A stretch of 64,000 bases of DNA from Ampelocalamus luodianensis (Eukaryota > Streptophyta > Magnoliopsida > Poales > Poaceae). Of the stretch, positions 20,981 through 30,350 are shown piece after piece; position 1 is the first letter of the stretch, and the number at the start of each line of letters is the position of its first letter. Made by a program: the position numbers and the translations under genes. Where the stretch lies: contig CM070632.1 in assembly GCA_036346255.1 (NCBI GenBank), positions 34,064,657 through 34,128,656 on the forward strand, given 5' to 3'. Below the pieces are notes generated by a model. That model was given only the letters and a program-made list of their open reading frames with translations. It was not told the origin of the DNA and ran no database searches.

Positions 20981-22316
20981 CCAGACAATGAAGTTTGTAC
21001 CATTCAGATTTTCTTTCTCAAGAATAGATCACAAGCTAATGGTAGGTGCAGAATAAGTAGTAGGTGTTATGATCTACAACAGAATAAGCAAAGATTCAAC
21101 ACTATGTTTATGTAAGATCTTCTATTAGACACTCATGTCGGTGTTTATGTTCGATCAGTCTACGATCAGTTCGTATCACCATACGACTAGTCTGAACCTG
21201 GTTGTATCACCATAAGACCAGTCCATACCTGGTCGAACTTAATCATTAACAGTCAATAAAAGATACTCCCACTATATGTTCTAAACCATGTTTTCCTCTA
21301 ACATCATATAGTGAGTTCAAGATCCAAAAATCATTAAGTCCTAGTGAACTTTGGCATCACTGCTAGAAACCTACTGATTTAGGTAGGCAACCTTTTGCCA
21401 ATCATATCACATATGACTCTTGTTTGTTGGGCGGCCTCTCTATGCCTCGGCAACCAACATTATGCCCCAAGGCCTAAAACCATTTTGATAGCCTTGTTAA
21501 GTTAAACCAATACTATGCATGTGAGTGCGACACCCACCCCCATCTTATTAAGATAGTTAATGACACTCTACTTTGGTAGATCTACCAATTAACGATCAAA
21601 ATCGTGATAGGCATAGCAATTGGAAATGCATCAATTTTACTTATTTTTTCTTGAGGGATACTACTCTATCATGTTAAAACATCTAATAATAAAACATGAT
21701 CAAATAGCATAACAGGAATATACACAAATATTCACATATAATCACATTAAACTGTAAAATAGTATGGCCCTCAACATGAAGATCTCCATCACCACGCTTC
21801 ATGTCCTCCGACCACCATGCTTGGCGTCTCCTACCGCTTTCATCTACTAAGTAATTACTCCTAGGAGATAGTAATGAATTACATTGGATAATATCAAGCA
21901 TCATATGTCGGCACGCAGACCGTTATACAATAATATATAGCTCGATGGCTGTCTCACAGCATGACACGCAGGCCATGAAAATCCATTCATGCATCACATA
22001 CACAATGGGCCATACTATTCACATCAATCCCTACAAAAACAAGTTATGCATAGAATCCAATTCAATCAATGCGACATGAACACATACTACCTATAACATG
22101 CGATGCGATTTTCGGGACATGAATCTTATTCACGTAACCGTGCTTCGAAAATCATCGGATTAATCATATTAACTCTATTCCGAACCAATCTGATCATTGA
22201 CTTGATACGACCACACACTGCGACATACTCCAACGACAGAATTCTGACCGGTAGGAGTATTATGCAGAGTGGTTGTGAATAAGGGCAATAAACCATGTGG
22301 TCCTTTTAGCTCATAC
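20981..22316. other. non-coding stretch, probably old LTR-element remains
   Basis: No coding sequence. 21140-21245 resembles part of the copia LTR at about 6255-6330 (repeated CGACCAG/ATACGA phrases). The rest is AT-rich with only short frames. The last bases, CATAC, are the target duplication of the large solo LTR. Confidence 0.45.
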
Positions 22317-22932
22317 TGTAACATCCTGAGAAAAGGGTTTGTATTTCAAATGTATAAAAATGTGGCCATTTTAAAACTTTTGCTACATCTCTTGTTCTTT
22401 CATTTCATTTGGGTTTCAAATCAGGGTTTTGTTGTTTTTGAAAACCTAAGACATCATTTTATGAAAATACAAATAAAGAGAAACTTCAAGGAATTATAGG
22501 GAAAAATCTAATATATTAAAAACCCTATAAATTTTTTTGCAAGGACCTACACTAGGTCAGAACCCGACCCTAAAAATTTCTTGAGTTTTGGAGCTAAGAA
22601 GCTATGTCAAATAAATTCCTTAACTCCCAGCCATTTTTGAAAAAAAAACAGAAAACCTAATTCTCTGAATAATCAAAAAGTCCAATTAGAAGTGTCTAAC
22701 AAATATCAAATTACATCTATCATCACATGAGTATTACAAATAAAAAGACCAGAATGTTAGCCAACCGTAAAGATCTATTTCATATCTTTTTCTCAATCCT
22801 TTACCTAGCCTCTCTTTTCTTTTTCGCTCTCCCACTGTTCCTCTGGCCTAGTCGATTTTTTTAAATAATCTAATTTTTATTATAAATTACAAATTTATTC
22901 TATCATTTTTTTATTACATGAATATACTCGTG

Positions 22933-23055
22933 TCGCTAACGATTGGGCGATTGTCTCGATCATGCCGTTAGGCGATAGGATCTGATCGCCAACCGTCGGC
23001 GATGAATATCTACCAACCGTCGGGCGACAGTGGCGATCGCTAACCGATGGGCGAC
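22933..23055. repeat. left subterminal palindrome array of the MULE
   Basis: About five degenerate copies of a TCGCCAACCGTNGGGCGA-like motif (for example TCGCTAACGATTGGGCGA at 22933 and TCGCTAACCGATGGGCGA near 23037). They are mirrored by better-kept copies at the right end. Confidence 0.8.
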
Positions 23056-23632
23056 AGGGGCTCTCTGTCTTTTTTTTGGAAATAATATATTTTTTTAAGA
23101 ATTAATTACAAATATATGTAGTCGCTATAAAAAATTACAAAAATATGGAACCTATCACTAGTTGAGCGTCAATGGAGGTACCTGTCGCAATATCACTTAT
23201 CTTTCCGTTTACGAGTCGTTCATACCCCAAACGTTCTCGATTAATTCTACAAAAATTAATCGTAGTACAACAACATACTACGATGACAAAGTGTTATTTC
23301 GAGTCTAACAGATTTGATACCTTTTAAATTTTATGAAAATCAAAAACTGGCTAAGTGGAACATGAAAAATTAAAAACTAGCTGGGTATATGTGAATATCT
23401 TTTTAAAATATGTCGTGTATTGTTGTACTAAGGTGAATTTTGTAAGAATTTTTTGAGGACGATTGCGGTTTTAATGATTCCTACGTACAAAGGCAACTGA
23501 TATTACAATAAGAACACAACGTTTCATCGAACAGGGGGGTTACATGGCACGCAGGACAATGAATCGAGGACGGTACACGCATGCCTTTAGGTAAATAGAA
23601 ATACATGGGATATGTGGACGAATAGGGTAGAA
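23056..23632. other. MULE left interior, non-coding
   Basis: AT-rich sequence with no domain. Two blocks (about 23075-23130 and 23330-23420) are low-complexity A/T. It would be downstream flank of the minus-strand zinc-finger gene. Confidence 0.5.
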
Positions 23633-24158
23633 CTACTGAGTGGAACGGGCCCATTTGCCCTTGTTGGCCAGCTCGGCGTTATACTCCTCGCCTTGCGCCT
23701 TAGCTCTCGCCGCGATTGCCCTCTTCCGCTCCCTCTAGGCCTCCCGTCGCCTGGCATGCTCACGCTCCTGCTCCTCACGCTGCCTGTCCAGCCTACGTTG
23801 CTCTGCCTGCTCAGCTTTCACCTCTTTGAGGCGCCTTTCACGGGTCTCGATGTCCTCCCTGGCCCAACTCTTCCGTGTCAGCAACCACCACATATCGTAG
23901 GGGTGGATCTTGTCGTCGATCCACTAGAGGAAGTCGCATAGTGGTGGCTGAGACTGCAATGGGTAAAGATAGTTCGTTACGCCGTTACGGAAGGAAAAAG
24001 AGCATTGTACCCCAACATACGGTTTCATTACCGGCTGGCTGTCGGTGTAGTCCACGGCGTAGTTTGGGCAGCACCAATAGCGCTGGCCAATGGTCCACTC
24101 ATCGGTTGATTTGACGCACTTACAGGCGTCCCGACACCAGCATAGGGGTGGCGCCACC

Positions 24159-26501
24159 TGTAACACCCCAACTCCACAAGAGCCAAGAATGCTACTAAAG
24201 TAACCTTACACAAAACTAAACTAAGATAATTTACTAAGTTTTGGCAGAGTCTCCTTTGTATTTCTAACATCACATGGGTTTCAGCAGTTAAAAGGGAGTT
24301 ATAACGAAGTACTCAATATTCATGATCAACAATAAGTACTCAAGAACTTACTAATCGACTGAACAAATCCTCAAACTTCCAACTAGACTACTCATCATTA
24401 TTACAAATAATCCGATACGGAAACATAAACATGTCAAATCTTTGATCAAGAGCTTAATTAATAAGGCATGATCAGAATTTAAGTTCATGACGATTAATGC
24501 GTGCAAAGCATAACGCTACTCCCTCCCATGCATCTGCGCTTGAACTGGTACCTAAAAACAACAAAAAAGCAAGAGTGAGTCCACGACTCGGCAAGTACAT
24601 AAATAAAAAGACGCATAATTCAATCCATAACATCAAGATCCATATTCAGGAGCACATCACTAAATCATTCCACATGCAAATGCAATGCTCAAGGATTCCT
24701 TTTCTTTATCTCTTTGTGCATTTTACCGTAATGCAAAGTATGCAACCGTCGCCGCATACCCATGCTCTTGCGCGCACGCACGAGGACCAATTTCCCAATA
24801 CTCGCGGTATTGGGACCTCAAGCCCACACTCCACGAGTGTGGGATCTCAAGCCCGTCACATTCATGACGGGGACCTCAAAGATGTGCATGCTTGGTCATC
24901 ACAAGACCAGGCCTCAACATGATATCAAAATGCATATGCACCATCTCTTTTCAACATCAAGCACCAATGGCGGTAACAACATTCATGAATAAAGGCAATA
25001 ACGACATTCATGAATTAAGGCGATAACAACATTCATGAATAAAGGCAATAACAACATTCATGAATAAAGGCAATAACAACATTCATGAATAAAGCATATC
25101 CATACTTTGAACATTCACCACTTTGATTATGCACACTTATCAATAGCCATACGATATTAACAAGCATCAAACCCGCATTCATGTCCAAGCAATCATAAAC
25201 AAGGGTCAAACGATGCACTTGCCTCAACCGTGCGGGAACGAAGGACGCGAAGAGGGTGCCGCCTCCGGAACCAGTCCCCCACCTAAACATTCAATTAAGA
25301 AATGCTAAGACAGCAATAGAGGACTACTCAAACCATAAAAGTAAACACGGACTCACAAAAGTTCCTTTAACGCGAACCCAGCCCCAATTTCTAGATGTCG
25401 CTTTGTCCCCTCTGTGGACAGTCATGTTCTAAAATTTATATCTTTTCGTACAGGGATCCAAAATAGGTGTTCTTGGACTTCATTGAAAGGTTATCAAATT
25501 CCCCAACTAAACCTAGTTGGTGAGCCTTCCTGTTTCGGCCATCTACTACCCCTAACAAGCCAAACTACAGAGCAACAATTTTCACGCCGGCTTCTCTGGA
25601 CAGTACACTAAAACCACGATAACTTTTGCTGTAAAAGTCCAAATCTTGCGTTCTTTATCTCTATGAAAAGGTATGGAAATTACCTACAATTTTCGTTATA
25701 TTGAGATCCTCTGATTTCGTCTTTAACTAATAGAATAACTCAGATTTCTACAGACTGTCAGGATGTTGATAGATTAACTAGACAGCGGCACTAAACAATT
25801 CATAACTTTCTAACCGTTAATCGGATTTTGGCGTTCTTGGCAGCCACTGAAAGCTAAGAACATTACCTACATAACTCTAGGAGACCAAAACTCCTAATTC
25901 AGCCGTTAAACACACGAAACTGACCGCGCAATAATCTGGACAAAACGCGATCTATTAAACCGACGCAAATCAATCTACCAAACGACATCAACCGCAACTA
26001 CTACGCATCAAACAATGAAGAACACGCGACGTTACCCTTGTAGAATCGCAGCAAGAAGATGAACTCTCCCCATGAAGTTGATCTCCTCTCCTTTCTTCAC
26101 TTGATCGGCAGCAGGGAGCACCGACGGCAAGGAAGGGAGGCACCAATAGAGGGGGGCACCACCATGGAGGAGAGGTGTGCTACAGGCGCCGTGCTACAGT
26201 GTGGCGGCACTGTAGCTACAGTATATCTAGGGTTTCCCCCCTTCCTTTTATTGGTGGCCGACCCCTCATGGGCCTCTTGGGCCAAGGCCCGAGGCCCAAG
26301 TTGCCGAAAAACTGCAGAAACCCCCCTTTTTATGTCTAATATCTCTTTTGAACGCTTTCTTTCGTAGAATAAATCAGAGTATTACATTAAAACCCCTCTT
26401 TCTCTTGTTCAATCGCTTTGCTAAAAGAAATATTCTCCTAATTTTAATTATTCTCTCCCGATTTAATTATTCTCTCCCGATTTAATTTTTGGGGTATTAC
26501 A
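24159..26501 (-). mobile_element. solo LTR 3, gypsy (2343 bp), inside the MULE
   Basis: Plus strand begins TGTAACACCCC and ends GGGGTATTACA, flanked by CCACC (24154-24158, 26502-26506). Minus orientation is inferred: TGTAATACCCC start, and a GCCGAGTCGTGGACTCAC segment mirrors TTGCTGAGTATACAAG in the plus-strand LTRs. It is the same family as solo LTR 4 (57781-60341): both share CCCTCCCATGCATG and ACTCGGCAAGTACA phrases. No coding region. Confidence 0.9.
24975..25098 (+). repeat. 25-bp tandem repeat, five units, in solo LTR 3
   Basis: Units begin AACAACATTCATGAAT and continue AAAGGCAAT, starting at 24975, 25000, 25025, 25050 and 25075 with few mismatches. No spacer structure, so not a CRISPR. 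Confidence 0.9.
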
Positions 26502-26811
26502 CCACCCCTATCGGGGGCCCTTCCGGAGGGTGTTCCGCGGGCATTGGTAGGGGGCCGCGGCTCGACCCAGAATCATTGAGTGTACTACGAGGCAGCTTCC
26601 TCACATCCACTAGTTCAGGAAAAGTTTGGTGTGTGAAAGGCTGCTGACTAGCGGCATGATGGCGAAGCGGTCTCATGGGAGACACCATCCTTCAAAAGTT
26701 TGCGGATTTTCTCCCATTCCTTCTCCTTGTCCATGTTTTCTACTTGGTGGTGCTGCTGTGGACTTGTTGGATGAGTTACGCTGTATTTATAGCTAGAGCG
26801 GACGGAGTGGT

Positions 26812-27155
26812 AACCGGGTCGTCGGGTTACATCGCCCAGAAAAAGCGGGCTCGTTGGGTCACATCGTCCGAAAAGCTATCTCGTCTGGTCATGTCCTCGA
26901 AAAAGCCGGGTCGTCGTCACATCGCCCCAAAGCTATCTCGTGCCGTCATGTCCTCGTAAAAGCTGGGTCGGGTTACATCGTCCCAAAGCTACCTCATCTA
27001 GTAATGTCCTCGTAAAAAGCCGGGTCATCGGGTTACATCGGCACAAAAGCTACCTCGTCGTCATGTCTCGAGAAAAGATGGGTCGTCGGGTTACATCGTC
27101 CTAAAAAGCGCTCGTTGGGTCACATCGTCGAGAAAAAGTCGCTCGTTGGGTAACA
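26812..27155 (+). repeat. composite 30/60-bp tandem repeat in the MULE
   Basis: Repeated GGGTCGTCGGGTTACATCGT, C-rich linker, AAAAGC and CTACCTCGTC..TCATGTCCTCG blocks. About five long units (57-62 bases) plus half-units. It lies upstream of the zinc-finger gene on the minus strand and may have been promoter or leader sequence. Function unknown. Confidence 0.8.
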
Positions 27156-27160
27156 CAAGA

Positions 27161-27238
27161 ACGCAAAAGTATTACATACATCACATACGCAAAAGTATTA
27201 CATGCATCACATACGCAAAAGTATTACATCTATCACAT
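27161..27238 (+). repeat. 26-bp tandem repeat, three units
   Basis: ACGCAAAAGTATTACATACA with a TCACAT tail, starting at 27161, 27187 and 27213. Adjacent to the composite repeat. Confidence 0.9.
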
Positions 27239-27751
27239 ATGAAGTGAAAAATTTAAGTATGACATAACGAACAAATGTACCTCAAAGATCCTCCCCTACT
27301 AGCCCCGTCAGCTGCCTACTAGCCCCTACTAGGCCCCGCCAACCGCACTTTCACATCCCCTCTTCCATCACCACGGCCCACTCCACCTCCGTGTCCTCCC
27401 CTATGGGCTCGCTTGGGCCCCCTTCTCTGCGCTGGGTGTCAGGGCCTCGGCCCCGACAGGGAAAGACGGTCTGGAGCCCTGGTCCGACGAGGACCGAGAG
27501 GCAAAGGGGTGGACAGAAGCGGCTGCTGTGTGGTCTCGCGCATCAAGGCGGCGTGTGATGCGGAGAACCTCGGTGAAGTGGGCCGAGGTGCCGGTCGTCG
27601 TCCACCAAGAAGTCGTGGGCTTCCGCGGCTCGGGAGGACCCTCCGTCATAGGAATTGGACCCGCATGAAAGTATTGTTAGTTAATTAAGAAAAACAGTTA
27701 CAAAGTAGATAGTGGCAGAACAGTTACATAAATAATACAAAGTACACACAA
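27239..27751. other. MULE interior between transposase and repeats
   Basis: Contains a minus-strand 82-codon frame (27401-27649, MTEGPPEPRKPTTSWW) that I do not recognise. If the transposase were full length, its C-terminal half, including the zinc/SWIM region, should lie here. I see no trace of it, so a deletion is likely. Confidence 0.45.
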
Positions 27752-29209
27752 CCAGCTGTCGTAATTCTCACCTTCGACGAATGCGATGGCCAATGGCAGA
27801 ATTTGATTATTCCCGTCAACGCCTATGGTCATAGGATTTGCCTTGTATTTTCCAACAAAAGGTCCGTCAGCGAGATCACAAAGATATGCCTAAAAGCCTC
27901 GATGTAGGGACCGAAGGCTAAGAAGGCCCTTTGCAATATTAAAAAACCTCGCGGTTTTTTAGATGGCATGTCCTTTACAGCAGTGTATGTTCCCGGGTTT
28001 CTCTCCTGCAGCACCCCCAACATACGAGGAAGGTTGTCGTACACCGCCTCAAAATATCCAAACCATCTTTCCAAAGCCTTTTGCTTCGCACGCCACGCCT
28101 TTGCGTAGCTGATCTTGTACTTGAATTTCTTATCGATAGCCACCATAATGTGCTTGGCCTCCACATCCTTCTTCTCTACTATCTCTCCATACATCAAATT
28201 GGCTATGAAGGTCGACGTTAGGTTACGATGTCCGACAAAACAAAGTTGAGCATGCAGAGTGCGCCTCTACCTTCGAGACAATCCAGTGTGTCTCATACTT
28301 TGGTCTATGTGCGTGCACTCGCCAAGGACAACTGGCTTGCTCGCACTTCACAGTATACTGCTCCTGGCTAGATTTGATGACCCAAAACGTCCGCTGCATG
28401 GACATAGCCCACAACTTAATGGCATTCTGCAAGGATGTCTTATCAGCAAACATTGAGTGCAACCGAACCTCAGTAGCATGGTACTCCCATGGCGATTCGT
28501 GCTCGTCATGCGTAGTTACACCCTCAACGTCAAATCTATTCCATTCCTGGAGGATGGGAGCTCCGTCCTCATCGGAACTATCCTCGTCGTCCTCGTGTAG
28601 AGCTTCCTCTTCAGCCAAGGCCATTTGGTCATTGTAATCCATTTGACGCAATATGTACTCTATGTGCTCTCCTTCATCAGCATGTCCTGTAGGCTCACCA
28701 TGCGGTGACCGATCTTCCTCTTCTGTATCTACCGCGTCGGGCTCATCACAAGCAACATCCTCCGAACCCTTCATAACGCCACCCTCCACCTCCTTTTCTT
28801 CACCAACATGCTGAGCACCTGAGCTGCTCCCACCACCAGGACGATATCCGACGACGGGTCCCTGCACAGCTTTTTTTGGGCATGGTTGCACAAGCACTAC
28901 ACACTCATATCCACGGCGCCTACAGCCTTCTATAAAGCCCTTCCACACAGCCGTGCGTATCAGTGTTCTCAACTCCCATCTGATGTCCGTGGGAGACCGG
29001 CTCCAAAGCCCTTGTATGACGACGTTGCACACCTCAGGGTCCAAGGAGAAGCTACGGGTGAACCAGTACATCACATCTGCGATTTTTGCATTCTCGCCGT
29101 CTGGGTGTACCAGAGTGGTTTGAGAAAAACTACTCAAGTCAACACCGCACGGACCTTCACGAACGGTGCCAACACCGTAATGCACTTTCAATGTAGTGGG
29201 TACAGGCAT
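27752..29209 (-). pseudogene. mudrA-type MULE transposase, truncated and frameshifted
   Basis: Start at 29209 (MPVPTTLKVHYGVGTV). N-terminal ~170 residues, then an acidic stretch (EEALHEDDEDSSDEDG), then the plant MuDR N-terminal module (FADKTSLQNAIKLWAMSMQRTFWV, CPWRVHAHRP) to 28223. A one-base shift leads to RNLTSTFIANLMYGEI and 28197-27829 (YAKAWRAKQKALERWFG, LPRMLGVLQERNPGTY, LILQRAFLAFGPYIEAF). Near 27870 a second shift leads to the catalytic-domain start (LADGPFVGKYKANPMTIGVDG, LPLAIAFVEGEN) with the first DDE Asp in DGPF. Homology ends at YDSW (27752). The rest of the catalytic domain is absent, so no active enzyme is expected. Confidence 0.85.
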
Positions 29210-30060
29210 GACTTACTGTATAGGTCTGCAAATATTTTTGATATTGCAACAAGTCAGATCGCAACGCACGACATACAAGCACTGTTACATTGAATTTTAC
29301 ATTTGTAAGGCTCTTCGTCTATCGTTGACAACTACACTACATCATGATCAAGACCCCGTTCATTCCCTAAGGCAGAGGCCACAATGAACATGCAGTACAA
29401 TATTCGGATTCAACCTAAAAACTGAGCTATTCCATAGAAGTTATCATCTAATTCTGACGCTAACTTGCAATCCGAAATGCTACAAGTGGCGTTCCAGTCT
29501 TCTACAGAGCTAATTAACCTCTGCTAATATTTCTCATAAACATCAATTATACTCTCCTACGGGCTAGTTTTTGTCTCTAACTACAGTTTTCTATCGCTGC
29601 TACTTACATACAAATGAATAACATTTCGATTTTCTAATTTTTTCCTCTAACTTTAATTTCCTACAGGTGTTACTTATACTTCTATTTTTAACTACATCAA
29701 CTATTTTTCTATCGCTACTATTTACATATAAATTAACTACGTTTTTATTTTCTAATTTTTTCCACTACCTAAATCCTAATGTTTTTTCTCAACCTAAAAT
29801 CTCTTACACATACTACTATTTAAACTATAGAAACTAATTACTTACTAAAAAAATATATAATACAAAATCAAAATACTTACCTCACAAAGAAAATCTTCTT
29901 CTCCCTCCCTCTCTCCCTCTCTCCCTTTCTTCTCCCTCCCTCCCTCTTTCCCTCTTTCTCTCTTTCTCTCTTCTTTCTTCCTTCTTTCTACTTTCCTTCT
30001 TCGCAACCGCGGGGCTCGGGCGCCAGGGGGACCGCGCGCAGGCCTTATAAAGCCATCCAG
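29210..30060. other. MULE right interior, non-coding
   Basis: Upstream of the transposase start. 29290-29880 is AT-rich. 29892-30000 is an almost pure pyrimidine tract (CT-rich on the plus strand, GA-rich 5' leader on the minus strand). TATAAGG on the minus strand near 30043-30050 is a possible promoter for the transposase. Confidence 0.45.
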
Positions 30061-30259
30061 TTGCCCAACGGTTCGGCGACTGGAGGCACCCATCGCTCAA
30101 CCGTTGGGCGACTACATTCATTGCCCAACGGTTGGACGACCGCATTTATGGGGCGCCCAACGGTTGGGCGACCGCATCCTATCGCCCAACGGTTGGGCGG
30201 CTGCATCCTATCGCCCAACGGTTGGGCGACTGGAGACAATCGCCCAACCGTTAGGCGAC
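30061..30259. repeat. right subterminal palindrome array of the MULE
   Basis: Seven copies of a motif with consensus TCGCCCAACGGTTGGGCGA starting at 30061, 30093, 30121, 30153, 30182, 30211 and 30240. Spacing is 28-32 bases, about three helical turns. The motif is a palindrome with 9-base arms (TCGCCCAAC and GTTGGGCGA) and one central base. Such arrays could be transposase binding sites (inference). Confidence 0.9.
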
Positions 30260-30350
30260 ACGAGTATATTCATGTAATAAAAAAATGATAGAATAAATTT
30301 GTAATTTATAATAAAAATTAGATTATTTTTTAAAAAAAATCGGCCTAGTC

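Larger units (their letters stand above)
23633..26688 (-). pseudogene. GRF-type zinc-finger-like protein of the MULE, interrupted by a solo LTR
   Basis: N-terminal part 26688-26502 (MVSPMRPLRHHAASQQPF to PIGV), then after solo LTR 3 the frame continues at 24153 with APPLCWCRDACKC, GQRYWCCPNYA and PPLCDFL. The CxCxxxC and later CC spacing plus RYWCCPN resemble GRF zinc fingers, which bind nucleic acid in other proteins. A basic and acidic coiled-coil-like tail follows (RERRLKEVKAEQAEQRRLDRQ, REEQEREHARRREA), ending KGKWARSTQ at 23633. Two in-frame TAG codons (23924-23926, 23735-23737) sit where CAG would fit. I recall similar proteins near rice MULEs. Its role in transposition is unknown. Confidence 0.65.
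22854..30341 (-). mobile_element. large Mutator-like element (7488 bp) with transposase and zinc-finger gene
   Basis: Terminal inverted repeats of about 113 bases (22854-22966, 30229-30341) begin GATTTTTTTAAATAATC. A 9-bp duplication GGCCTAGTC (22845-22853, 30342-30350) matches MULE behaviour. It carries a broken mudrA-type transposase (27752-29209) and a broken GRF-zinc-finger-like gene (23633-26688), both on the minus strand. Palindrome arrays sit inside both ends. It is inserted in solo LTR 2 and is itself invaded by solo LTR 3 (24159-26501). The transposase frameshifts suggest it cannot move on its own. Confidence 0.9.

Noticed and set aside
24975..25098. Regular 25-bp repeats considered as a CRISPR array
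   Set aside because: No spacers between units, and the context is a plant LTR.
28259..29387. Plus-strand frames of 63-135 codons
   Set aside because: Antisense shadows of the minus-strand MULE transposase.
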